A stretch of 47,821 bases of DNA. Origin: CAIKMD01 sp035605975. Lineage in GTDB: Bacteria > Pseudomonadota > Alphaproteobacteria > ATCC43930 > CGMCC-115725. Below are positions 40,319 through 47,821 of the stretch, in pieces (positions within the stretch are counted from its first letter, which is position 1; every line of letters begins with the position of its first letter). The stretch spans positions 1 through 47,821 of the forward strand of contig DATNGG010000048.1 of NCBI GenBank assembly GCA_035605975.1, read 5' to 3'. The notes beneath the pieces are model-generated. The model had not been told where the DNA came from, ran no database searches, and saw only the letters and a program-made list of their open reading frames with translations. The position numbers were made by a program, and so were the translations under genes.

Positions 40319-42076
40319 ATGGCGGCCGATCCGATTACGGTCGAGGTGCTGCGCAATGCGTTGCCGGCGATCGCCGACGAGATGTCGCATGTGTTGAAGC
40401 GCACCTCCTACAACATGATGATCTACGAGGTCGGCGATTACAGCTGCGCGATCCTCGACAAGGCGGGCAATCTCTTGGCGCAGAACGGCGGCGGGGTCAG
40501 CCATTTCCTCGCCGATCTCGGCGTCGTCATCCGCGACGGCGTCGAGCGCATCAAGCGCTTTGCGCCGGGCGACGTGATCCTGATGAACCATCAGGCCGTG
40601 TGCGGCCAGCATCTCAACAATATGTGCGTCTATACGCCGTTCTTCTGGCAAGGCGAGCTGTTCGGCTTCACCATCATCCGCGCGCATTGGATCGATGTCG
40701 GCGGCTATTCGACCGGATTCGGCGCGGGCTCGGCGGCGTCCGACCCCTGGCTCGAGGGCTTACAGTTCAACCAGCTCAAAATCTACGAGGCGGGCAAGCC
40801 CAACGAAACCGTGCTGGCGTTGATCGCCGACAATATCCGCTATCCCGAATCCTCGATGGGCGATCTCGAAGCGCAAATCACCGCCTGCAATCTCGGCTTA
40901 AAACGCCTTGAAGAGCTGTTCGCCAAATACGGCCAGGCGACGATCGAGGATTCGATCGAGCAGATTTTCGCCCAGACGGAGGCGCAATGCCGCCAGGTGA
41001 TCGCCGAGTTCACCGACGGCAGCTATGAATTCTCGACCGAGTTCGACGACAGCGCTGCCGCGACCGACGGCCCCCTAAAAATCCACGTCAAGGTCACGAT
41101 CGCCGGCAGCGACATGATCGTCGACCTCTCCGGCTGCTCGCCGCAGCGCAACTCGGGCATCAATGGGCGCACCTTGGCTGCGCCCTACATCGCCTATAAG
41201 GCGCTCACCTCGCCGGTCGAGCCGGTGAATGAAGGCTCGTTCCGCGCGCTGAAGGTGGTGCTGCCGGAAGGAAGCTTCATGATGGCGAAATTCCCTGCGC
41301 CGATGGCTTCGTGGAGCGTCGCGTTGCCAAGCGTGATCGATGCGATCCTCGCCGCCATGGCGCCGGCACGCAAATCGATGACGCCCGCCGCGCATAAAGG
41401 CGCGATGGGCGACAATATGACGTTCTTCGGCACCGATCCCGCGACCGGCAAGCGCTTCGTCGTGCAAAGCACCGAGGGCGGCGGCTGGGGCGGCCGGCCG
41501 ATGGAGGATGGGCCATCGGCCTCCTGCACGATCTGCCAGGGCGATGTGCGCAACGGCCCGATCGAATCCTTGGAGCAGCGCTTTCCGATCGTCGTCGAGC
41601 AGCGCAAGCTGCGCACGGATTCGGCCGGCGCCGGCCAGTTCCGCGGCGGGCTCGGGCTCGACGTCAAAGTGCGCAACTTCGTCGCCGGGCGCTGGAACAT
41701 TACCCAGACCGGCCGCCATCGCGTGCCGCCCTGGGGACTCTGGGGCGGCAAGGATGGCGGCAAGCCCGACCGGCTGGTGCTGCGCGCGGGCGAGAATGAG
41801 TGGAAATCCGTCAACGCCAACTGGTACCAGGTCCCGGCGGAATCGCGCGTCATCATCCGCAGCGCCGGTGGCGGCGGTTGGGGCGATCCTTTGGATCGCG
41901 ACCCGATGCGCGTGATCGAGGATATCCGCGACGGCATGGTCTCGGCCGAGGCGGCGCGCGCGGAATACGGCGTCGTCGCAAAGCTCAACGGGGGCGATGG
42001 GCTCGATGCGGTCCAGCTCGACCGCGCGGCGACCGAGGCGTTGCGCCGGGACAAGCGGGGGCAGCGTGGCGGCTGA
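40319..42076 (+). CDS. hyuB: Hydantoinase/oxoprolinase subunit B
   Basis: A 585-residue HyuB protein, the partner of HyuA. It opens with DPITVEVLRNALPAIADEMS and carries DVILMNHQAVCGQHLNNMCV, DVGGYSTGFGAG, the ESSMGDLEAQITACNLGLKR block and the metal-site region TPAAHKGAMGDNMTFFG. The end VIIRSAGGGGWGDPLDRDPM is typical. It provides metal-dependent chemistry in the ATP-dependent ring-opening reaction. Start ATG 40319 directly follows the hyuA stop. Its 3' end overlaps the next gene by 11 bases, so the three genes form one operon. Confidence 0.94.
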   Translation: MAADPITVEVLRNALPAIADEMSHVLKRTSYNMMIYEVGDYSCAILDKAGNLLAQNGGGVSHFLADLGVVIRDGVERIKRFAPGDVILMNHQAVCGQHLNNMCVYTPFFWQGELFGFTIIRAHWIDVGGYSTGFGAGSAASDPWLEGLQFNQLKIYEAGKPNETVLALIADNIRYPESSMGDLEAQITACNLGLKRLEELFAKYGQATIEDSIEQIFAQTEAQCRQVIAEFTDGSYEFSTEFDDSAAATDGPLKIHVKVTIAGSDMIVDLSGCSPQRNSGINGRTLAAPYIAYKALTSPVEPVNEGSFRALKVVLPEGSFMMAKFPAPMASWSVALPSVIDAILAAMAPARKSMTPAAHKGAMGDNMTFFGTDPATGKRFVVQSTEGGGWGGRPMEDGPSASCTICQGDVRNGPIESLEQRFPIVVEQRKLRTDSAGAGQFRGGLGLDVKVRNFVAGRWNITQTGRHRVPPWGLWGGKDGGKPDRLVLRAGENEWKSVNANWYQVPAESRVIIRSAGGGGWGDPLDRDPMRVIEDIRDGMVSAEAARAEYGVVAKLNGGDGLDAVQLDRAATEALRRDKRGQRGG

Positions 42077-43415
42077 TCCGCGCCTCCTGCCCGATCTCGC
42101 GGCGTGGATCGCGGCGCTGCGCGCGTCCGACCTCGATGCCGCGATCCTCGATCGGCTGAAGCTCCACGCGCTCGACGCGCTCGCTTGCACCTGCGCCGGC
42201 GCCGCGGCTTCGGAATTCACGACGACGCGCGATGCGCTCATCGATGCGGCCTTCGCATCGCCGCCGAAAAATCTCCTCGACCACCCCGCTTGCGCCGCGG
42301 CGCTGCTCGTGACCGCGTGCCGGCTCACCGAATGCGACGATATCCATATCGGCTCTTGCGTGACGCCGAGTTCGGTGGTGATGCCGGTGGCGCTGCTGTG
42401 GGGACATCGCGCCAAAGCGTCGCGCGACACCATCATCGAAGCGATGCTCGCCGGCTATCAGGTGATGGTGACCTTGGGTCTCGCCGCGCATGGCGCGGAG
42501 AACGTCTATCGCGGCGTGTGGCCGACTTATCTGACGGGCGGCATTGCCGCGGCGGCGATTGCGGCGAAGACCATGGGCTTCGAGGAAGAGCAGATTCGCG
42601 ACGCGATGGCGATCGCGGCATCGAGCGCAACGGGCGTCACCGGCCGGATCGAGAAAGAGCCCGCGCCGCGCTGGCTCGTTCTCGCCTCCGCCATCCAAAG
42701 CGGGCTGCTCGCAGCCGCTGCTGCCGCGCACGGCATCCATGGCGATGAGACGATCCTCGCCAAGGTCTCGCCGGTCTGGAGCGCGGAGAAGATCGCCCTG
42801 CCCGAGATCGCGGGGCCGGGCGCGCCGCCGCATCTCCCGCGCATCGGCTTCAAGCCTTATTGCACCTCGCGCCAAGGCCTTTCGGCGACCGAGGCCTTCA
42901 TCGGCGCGCTCCGCACCAACAGAATCGAGCCGGGCGCGATCGAGAAGATCACGCTTGCCGTGCCACAACAGTATCGCGCGATGATCGATCGCGCCAAGCG
43001 GCCCAAGACCAAGTCGGAATCGCGCGGCATTCACTATCAGCTGGCGATGGCCGCGCTCTATCCGGACGAGCTCTGCGACATCGAGCGTGCGACGCTGCAC
43101 AATGAAGAGCCGGCGGTCCAGCGCCTTCTCGACCGTATCGAGGTGACCGTGTCGGATAAATTGACCGCGCTCTATCCGCGGCAATGGGGCGGCGCGGTGC
43201 GGATCGAGGCGGGCGGCAAGGCTTACGATAACGAGATTCTCAATCCGCGCGGCGATCCCGAGACGCCTTTGGGCCGCGACGGCATCACGGCAAAGCTCGA
43301 TACCATGTCGCGCTTCCTGCCGCGCCCGATCCCGACGCAAGATCTCGCGCGCCAGATCGATGCGCTCGATTTCGGTGCCTGCCTCGAGATCCTCGTCGCG
43401 CGGGTCGGGGCTTAG
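42066..43415 (+). CDS. MmgE/PrpD family protein
   Basis: A 449-residue MmgE/PrpD protein, the fold of 2-methylcitrate dehydratase and cis-aconitate decarboxylase. The helical domain contains LHALDALACTCAGAAASEFT and CRLTECDDIHIGSCVTPSSV, with AHGAENVYRGVWPTYLTGGI further on. The RIGFKPYCTSRQGLSATEAF segment holds the conserved Lys-Pro-Tyr near the active site. Members dehydrate, decarboxylate or isomerise di- and tricarboxylates, and many cluster with hydantoinase genes without known substrate. The start is GTG at 42066 inside the end of hyuB; the 23 codons upstream are shadow sequence. The stop overlaps the convergent aldehyde dehydrogenase stop by 4 bases. Confidence 0.9.
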   Translation: MAADPRLLPDLAAWIAALRASDLDAAILDRLKLHALDALACTCAGAAASEFTTTRDALIDAAFASPPKNLLDHPACAAALLVTACRLTECDDIHIGSCVTPSSVVMPVALLWGHRAKASRDTIIEAMLAGYQVMVTLGLAAHGAENVYRGVWPTYLTGGIAAAAIAAKTMGFEEEQIRDAMAIAASSATGVTGRIEKEPAPRWLVLASAIQSGLLAAAAAAHGIHGDETILAKVSPVWSAEKIALPEIAGPGAPPHLPRIGFKPYCTSRQGLSATEAFIGALRTNRIEPGAIEKITLAVPQQYRAMIDRAKRPKTKSESRGIHYQLAMAALYPDELCDIERATLHNEEPAVQRLLDRIEVTVSDKLTALYPRQWGGAVRIEAGGKAYDNEILNPRGDPETPLGRDGITAKLDTMSRFLPRPIPTQDLARQIDALDFGACLEILVARVGA

Positions 43416-44944
43416 CCGACCTCGAACACGACGCCTTGCGCCAGCGGCAATTGGCTTCCGTCATTGGTGGTGTTGGTGGCGCGCCGCATATAGGCTTTCC
43501 ACGCATCGGAGCCCGCCTCGCGGCCGCCGCCGGTCTCCTTCTCGCCGCCGAAAGCGCCGCCGATCTCGGCGCCCGAGGGCCCGATATTGACGTTGACGAT
43601 GCCGCAATCGGAGCCTTCGTCCGATAAAAAGAATTGCGCCTCGCGCAGATCCTTGGTGAAGATCGACGAAGCGAGGCCCTGCGGCACCGCATTGTGCAGT
43701 GCCACGGCCTCCTCGAAATTTTTATATTTCATCGCATAGAGAATCGGCGCGAAGGTCTCGCGCTCGATGATCTTCGCCGCGTCTTTCATTTCGACCAGCG
43801 CCGGCTGCACGTAATAGGCATCGTGCCCGCCGATCTTCACCCGCACGCCGCCGATAACGCGTCCGCCGGTGCGGCGCGCCTCCTCGAGCGCTTTCTGCAT
43901 CTGGTCGAAGGCCGCGCCATCGATCAGCGGACCGACCAGCGTCTTCGGATCGCGCGGATCGCCCACCACCGCCCGGCGATAGACCTGCTTCAGCCGGTCG
44001 ATGAGCTCGCGATAGACGCGCTCATGAACGATGAGGCGGCGCAGGCTGGTGCAGCGCTGCCCGGCCGTGCCCATCGCGGCAAAGGCGATGGCGCGCAAGG
44101 CGAGATCGAGATCGGCCGAAGGACAGACGATCGCGGCATTGTTCCCGCCCAATTCCAGGATCGAGCGGGCAAAGCGTGCGGCGAGCACCGGCGCCACCGC
44201 CCGGCCCATCGTCGTCGAGCCGGTCGCGGAGAGGAGTGCAATCCTCGGATGCTTCGCGAGCGCCGCCCCGGCCTTGGCGTCGCCGATAATGACGCTCGAC
44301 AGCCCTTCGGGCGCCTCGCCGAAGCGCGCGGCGGCGCGGCGGAAGAGCGCATCCACGGCGAGCGCGGTCAGCGGCGTCTTCTCCGAAGGCTTCCACACCA
44401 GCGCATTGCCGCAGACCAGCGCCAGCGCGGCATTCCAGCTCCACACCGCGACCGGGAAATTAAAGCTCGAGATGATGCCGACGACGCCCAGCGGATGCCA
44501 GGTCTCGGTCATCGCATGGCCCGGCCGCTCGCTGGCGATGGTCTTGCCGTAGAGCTGGCGCGATAGGCCGACGGCGAAGTCGCAGATATCGATCATCTCC
44601 TGGACTTCGCCAAGGCCTTCCGAGAGGATTTTTCCCGCCTCGAGCGTGACCAGCCGGCCGAGCGCGTCCTTGGCCGCGCGCAGCTCCTCGCCGAAGAGCC
44701 GCACCAGCTCGCCACGCCGGGGCGCCGGGACGCGGCGCCAGGCGAGAAAGGCTCGCTGTGCTTCCTCGATCTTGCGGCCAATGGAAGCGGGCGTGTCGTC
44801 GCGCAGCTTTGCCATTACGGAGCCCGTGATTGGCGAGTGCACGGGTCGCGCGCCGCCGCTCAAGCATGCCGGCGGGACGCCGAGCGATTCGAGAATGTCT
44901 CTGGCTTCGATCTCGGGCGCGGCAAAGGTGGCGGATGAGCGCAT
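43412..44944 (-). CDS. ALDH7-type aldehyde dehydrogenase
   Basis: A 510-residue NAD(P)-dependent aldehyde dehydrogenase of the ALDH7/AmaB group, whose members oxidise alpha-aminoadipate semialdehyde in lysine breakdown. The catalytic cysteine is in AMGTAGQRCTSLRRL and the general-base glutamate in SILELGGNNAAIVCP. The cofactor segment is GVVGIISSFNFPVAVWSWNA. The C-terminal INVGPSGAEIGGAFGGEKET-like block (VNVNIGPSGAEIGGAFGGEK) and GREAGSDAWKAYMRRAT are ALDH7 signatures. ATG at 44944 is divergent from an Lrp/AsnC gene with 74 bases between. Neighbouring rocD makes glutamate semialdehyde or aminoadipate semialdehyde reasonable substrates; this is inference. Confidence 0.92.
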   Translation of the reverse strand: MRSSATFAAPEIEARDILESLGVPPACLSGGARPVHSPITGSVMAKLRDDTPASIGRKIEEAQRAFLAWRRVPAPRRGELVRLFGEELRAAKDALGRLVTLEAGKILSEGLGEVQEMIDICDFAVGLSRQLYGKTIASERPGHAMTETWHPLGVVGIISSFNFPVAVWSWNAALALVCGNALVWKPSEKTPLTALAVDALFRRAAARFGEAPEGLSSVIIGDAKAGAALAKHPRIALLSATGSTTMGRAVAPVLAARFARSILELGGNNAAIVCPSADLDLALRAIAFAAMGTAGQRCTSLRRLIVHERVYRELIDRLKQVYRRAVVGDPRDPKTLVGPLIDGAAFDQMQKALEEARRTGGRVIGGVRVKIGGHDAYYVQPALVEMKDAAKIIERETFAPILYAMKYKNFEEAVALHNAVPQGLASSIFTKDLREAQFFLSDEGSDCGIVNVNIGPSGAEIGGAFGGEKETGGGREAGSDAWKAYMRRATNTTNDGSQLPLAQGVVFEVG

Positions 44945-45018
44945 CCCAATCTCCCTCGGTCTTTCTCCCGCGGCGCCGCCGATGATAGCATGGCCGAATC
45001 CGCCATCCGGGGGAGACC

Positions 45019-45513
45019 ATGCCGGTCAAGCAAGCGCACAGGCTCGACGCGATCGACATCAAGATCCTCTCCGCCTTGCAGCGCGAAGGCCGGATGACCA
45101 TCCAGAAGCTCGCCAAGACCGTCGGCCTGTCGGCGCGGCCCTGCCTCGAGCGGGTGCGCCGCCTGCAAGCCGGCGGCATCATCCTCGGCTATCAGGCGGT
45201 GATCGATCTCGAGCGGCTGTCGAAGCCGGTGACCGTCTTCGCCGAGCTGTCCCTGACCCGCCAGGCGCGCAATGAGCGCGTCGAGACGCGGCTCAAGCAA
45301 ATCGAGGAATCCGTCGAGTGCTGGGAGATCGGCGGCGCCTCCGACTATCTCGTGCGCTTCGTGTGCGAAGACCTGACGCGCTATGAGACCCTGACCCAGG
45401 AGCTGCTGGGCGACCGCCGCCTTGGCGTCGCCCGCATCGTCAGCCATATCGTGCTGCGCACGATCGGCCGTTTCGCCGGCTATCCCGCCTCGCTCCTGGC
45501 GCCGCGCCGCTGA
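45019..45513 (+). CDS. Lrp/AsnC family transcriptional regulator
   Basis: A 164-residue Lrp/AsnC regulator. The N-terminal helix-turn-helix is LDAIDIKILSALQREGRMTI and QKLAKTVGLSARPCLERVRR. The C-terminal RAM ligand domain follows, including VIDLERLSKPVTVFAELSLT and VECWEIGGASDYLVRFVCED. Such proteins form octamers or hexadecamers that wrap DNA and respond to amino acids. It stands between the ALDH7 gene (divergent) and rocD (same direction), so it probably controls both, with lysine, ornithine or arginine as candidate effectors. ATG at 45019 follows GGGGGAGA. Confidence 0.93.
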   Translation: MPVKQAHRLDAIDIKILSALQREGRMTIQKLAKTVGLSARPCLERVRRLQAGGIILGYQAVIDLERLSKPVTVFAELSLTRQARNERVETRLKQIEESVECWEIGGASDYLVRFVCEDLTRYETLTQELLGDRRLGVARIVSHIVLRTIGRFAGYPASLLAPRR

Positions 45514-45518
45514 CGGCC

Positions 45519-45597
45519 ACGACAGAATCTGTCGTTCGACGAGCGAGTCGACAGCGCATTCGGCTGAGACCCTGTCGGAGTTCGGCCACACCTGTCG
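45519..45597. promoter_or_regulatory. Palindrome and repeated CTGTCG half-sites before rocD
   Basis: The 145 bases between the regulator and rocD contain a perfect 17-base palindrome, ACGACAGA-A-TCTGTCGT (45519-45535). Further copies of its half-site follow: CGACAG at 45549-45554, CTGTCG at 45572-45577 and CTGTCG at 45592-45597. Centres are spaced about 24, 23 and 20 bases. Such phased arrays suit Lrp-type regulators that wrap DNA. An AT-rich stretch (CACAATATTAGCAATTG) follows as a likely promoter core. Confidence 0.6.
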
Positions 45598-45658
45598 CGC
45601 AATCAGCACAATATTAGCAATTGAGGGTTAAGAGGCTTCCCAGCTTGAGAGGCTTGTC

Positions 45659-46888
45659 ATGGCCATGGACAACGCCATTGCACTCGAGAACCGCTTTGCG
45701 GCGCAGAATTACCATCCCCTGCCCGTCGTGCTCGCGCGCGGCGAAGGCGCCTTCCTGTGGGATGTCGAGGGCCGCCGCTATATCGACATGATGAGCGCCT
45801 ATTCGGCGGTGAGCCACGGCCATGCGCATCCGCGCATCCTGGCGGCGCTCGACGCCCAAGCGCGCCGGCTCGCCGTGCCCTCGCGCGCCTTCTACAGCGA
45901 CCGGCTGGGGCCCTTCCTCGAAAAGCTCTGCACCCTTGCCGGGCTCGACCAGGCGCTGCCGATGAACACCGGCGCCGAGGCGGTCGAGACCGCAATCAAG
46001 GCGGCGCGGCGCTGGGGCTACCGGGTCAAGCGCATCGCCCCCGACCGCGCCGAGATCATCGTCGCCGCCGGAAATTTCCACGGCCGCACCACGACGATCA
46101 TCGGTTTCTCCTCGGAAGCCGAGTACCGCGACGGCTTCGGGCCCTTCGCGCCGGGCTTCCGTGCCGTGCCCTTCGGCGACCTTGCCGCGATCGAAGCCGC
46201 GATCACGCCGCAGACCGCCGCCGTGCTGATCGAGCCGATCCAGGGCGAAGGCGGGATCATCGTCCCGCCGGAAGGCTGGCTCGCCGGCGTACGCGCGCTG
46301 TGCGACGAGCACAACGTTCTCCTCATCGTCGACGAGGTCCAGACCGGGCTTGGCCGCACCGGCGCCTGGTTCGCCTTCCAGCACGAGAAGATCCGCCCGG
46401 ACGGGCTGATCCTCGGCAAGGCGCTGGGCGGCGGCGTGCTGCCGGTCTCGGCTCTTGTCGGCACGCGCGCGTTGATGGGCGTGTTCACCCCCGGCTCGCA
46501 TGGCTCGACCTTCGGCGGCAATCCCTTGGCTGCGGCGGTCGGGCTTGTCGCGCTGCGAATCATCGAGGACGAGGGCCTCGTCGAGCGCGCCCGCGATCTC
46601 GGCGCCCATATGATGAAGCGGCTCCAGGCGATCAAGAGCCCGGCGATCCGCGCCGTGCGGGGCAAGGGGCTGCTGGCCGGCATCGATATCGAGCCGCGCT
46701 ATGCCGATGCGCGCACCGTTTGCGAGCGGCTCCTCGCTGCGGGCGTGCTCTCGAAGGAGACGCACGAGACGGTCGTGCGCCTGGCGCCGCCCCTCGTCAT
46801 TGCCCGCGAGGATCTCGACTGGGCCCTCGACCGCATCGCCGAAACCATTCACGCCATCGAGCGCACCCCGCATCCGGAGGCCGCCTGA
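45659..46888 (+). CDS. rocD: Ornithine aminotransferase
   Basis: A 409-residue class III PLP aminotransferase matching RocD, which converts ornithine and 2-oxoglutarate to glutamate-5-semialdehyde and glutamate. Motifs are GAFLWDVEGRRYIDMMSAYS, LPMNTGAEAVETAIKAARRW, AAGNFHGRTTTIIGFSS, LLIVDEVQTGLGRTGAWFAF and the PLP lysine in LILGKALGGGVLPVSALVG. The SHGSTFGGNPLAAAVGLVAL block is typical of ornithine rather than acetylornithine enzymes. It follows an Lrp/AsnC gene and a palindromic control region, and the guanidine-modifying enzyme gene begins 1 base after its stop, making an arginine/ornithine catabolic operon. Confidence 0.95.
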   Translation: MAMDNAIALENRFAAQNYHPLPVVLARGEGAFLWDVEGRRYIDMMSAYSAVSHGHAHPRILAALDAQARRLAVPSRAFYSDRLGPFLEKLCTLAGLDQALPMNTGAEAVETAIKAARRWGYRVKRIAPDRAEIIVAAGNFHGRTTTIIGFSSEAEYRDGFGPFAPGFRAVPFGDLAAIEAAITPQTAAVLIEPIQGEGGIIVPPEGWLAGVRALCDEHNVLLIVDEVQTGLGRTGAWFAFQHEKIRPDGLILGKALGGGVLPVSALVGTRALMGVFTPGSHGSTFGGNPLAAAVGLVALRIIEDEGLVERARDLGAHMMKRLQAIKSPAIRAVRGKGLLAGIDIEPRYADARTVCERLLAAGVLSKETHETVVRLAPPLVIAREDLDWALDRIAETIHAIERTPHPEAA

Positions 46889-46889
46889 C

Positions 46890-47801
46890 ATGGAAGACCG
46901 GGACGACATCATCGAACGACAGGAGGGCGCGCGCATCCTGATGTGCGCGCCCGACCACTTCGCCGTCGATTATGCGATCAATCCCTGGATGGACCCGGCG
47001 CGCTGGGCGAAGGATTCCGGCGCGCTCGAGAGCGACGCGCGGCGCGAATGGCGCGGGCTTCACCGCAAGCTGAAGAAGCTCGGCGCCGCGATCGAGCTGG
47101 TGCCGCCGGTCGCGGGCTTGCCCGATCTCGTCTTCACCGCCAATGCCGCCATCGTCATGAACGGGGTGGCGCTGCTCGCGCATTTCCGCCATCCCGAGCG
47201 CCAGGGCGAGGAGCCCTATTACGAGCGCGCCTTCCGCGAGCTCTGGGCGCGCGGCGCGATCGCCGCCGTCCACCGCCCGCCGCCGGGCCTCATCACCGAG
47301 GGTGCGGGCGATTGCGTCTGGGACGCGGCGCGGCAGATGTTCTGGATGGGCTACGGCCCGCGCTCCGAGCGAGCCGCTGCTTCGGTGGTGCAGGAAATTT
47401 TCGGCATCGAGACCGTCGCGGTCGAGCTGGCAAACGCGCATTTCTACCACATGGATACGGCGCTGAGCCCCCTGCCGCGCGGCGAGGTGATGTTCGTACC
47501 CGAAGCCTTCACCGCGGCGGGGCTACGCGAGATATATGACCGCGTCGCGCCCGAGCAGCGTATCGCGCTCGCGCCCGAGGACTCGAAGGTCTTTGCGGCG
47601 AATGCCGTGAAACTCGGCGACGACATCGCGATGTCGAGCTGCAGCGCGGCGCTGCGCCGTCGTCTCGCTGCGCTCGGCTACCGTGTGCACACGACGCCGC
47701 TCGGCGCGTTTCATCGCAGCGGCGGCTCGGCCTTCTGCTTGACGCTACGGCTCGACCAGCGCTCGGCCGCCGCCGGCGCCGCCTTGCGCCGCGCGATTTA
47801 G
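46890..47801 (+). CDS. Amidinotransferase-superfamily arginine hydrolase
   Basis: A 303-residue protein of the guanidino-group-modifying superfamily (arginine deiminase, dimethylarginine dimethylaminohydrolase, arginine dihydrolase). The N-terminal ILMCAPDHFAVDYAINPWMD is typical. LPDLVFTANAAIVMNGVALL carries Asn85, His187 is in ANAHFYHMDTALSPLPRG, and the nucleophile Cys283 is in RSGGSAFCLTLRL. ATG at 46890 is 1 base after the rocD stop. Because rocD consumes ornithine, an arginine dihydrolase that forms ornithine directly (ArgZ/AgrE-like) would fit better than a dimethylarginine hydrolase, which yields citrulline. The FTAN motif agrees with that branch as I recall it; the exact reaction is not settled. 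The last 20 bases of the window hold nothing visible. Confidence 0.88.
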   Translation: MEDRDDIIERQEGARILMCAPDHFAVDYAINPWMDPARWAKDSGALESDARREWRGLHRKLKKLGAAIELVPPVAGLPDLVFTANAAIVMNGVALLAHFRHPERQGEEPYYERAFRELWARGAIAAVHRPPPGLITEGAGDCVWDAARQMFWMGYGPRSERAAASVVQEIFGIETVAVELANAHFYHMDTALSPLPRGEVMFVPEAFTAAGLREIYDRVAPEQRIALAPEDSKVFAANAVKLGDDIAMSSCSAALRRRLAALGYRVHTTPLGAFHRSGGSAFCLTLRLDQRSAAAGAALRRAI

Positions 47802-47821
47802 CTGAACCGCACCACCGCGCT

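Noticed and set aside
38261..40687. An 808-codon open frame on the minus strand
   Set aside because: It is antisense to hyuA and hyuB, whose family motifs are unambiguous.
1..47821. CRISPR arrays, insertion sequences, prophage or integrated elements
   Set aside because: No regularly spaced repeats, transposase, integrase or phage genes were seen, and tRNA-Val shows no duplicated 3' end nearby.

Overview
The window is GC-rich, gene-dense chromosomal DNA of an alphaproteobacterium. The order is not certain; Rhodospirillales- or Rhizobiales-like is my guess. The evidence for the class is a GapR (DUF2312) nucleoid protein, a CpdR-type receiver, the DUF1244 and DUF4169 families, a zinc-free L36 protein and an mmgR-like small RNA locus. 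I see no insertion sequence, prophage, integrase or CRISPR array.

Bases 1-7200 are mostly housekeeping. A class I fumarase runs in from the left edge, followed by a TfoX-domain protein. Next come an ECF sigma factor, an anti-sigma factor and a membrane-anchored LTxxQ-type sensor, then class II fumarase (fumC) with two small basic proteins behind it. On the minus strand lie a macro-domain protein, gapR, a DUF1244 protein and an N-formylglutamate amidohydrolase. Bases 7200-20400 hold glycerate 2-kinase and pyruvate kinase, a DMT exporter, a DUF1800/DUF1501 pair, a glycosyltransferase with a TVP38 membrane protein, the glycolate oxidase genes glcDEF, rpmJ and a methyltransferase. GlcDEF and the two kinases could together route glycolate-derived carbon through glycerate to pyruvate.

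Bases 20500-27500 hold an AlaC-type aminotransferase, a two-domain VOC protein, a LysR regulator, a GFA protein, tRNA-Val(GAC), cpdR, a second N-formylglutamate amidohydrolase and a GNAT acetyltransferase. Behind the GNAT gene, on the minus strand, is a compact locus with a sigma-70-like promoter, two hairpins, an unpaired CCUCCC anti-Shine-Dalgarno tract and a strong terminator. This is my best candidate for an unannotated small RNA.

Bases 27700-44950 form an accessory catabolic region. It encodes a CaiB-type CoA transferase, a D-2-hydroxyacid dehydrogenase, two unrelated periplasmic binding proteins without permeases, an MFE-2-like SDR and a flavin monooxygenase. It also encodes a fumarate-reductase-like flavoprotein, two M24 pita-bread proteins with altered metal ligands, HyuA and HyuB, an MmgE/PrpD protein and an ALDH7-type dehydrogenase. 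I recognise each family but know no described pathway with this combination; it suggests uptake, ring opening and CoA-linked breakdown of an N-containing cyclic compound.

The right end (45000-47821) is an Lrp-regulated arginine/ornithine module: an Lrp/AsnC regulator, rocD and a guanidino-group-modifying enzyme. A perfect palindrome and further repeated half-sites lie between the regulator and rocD.
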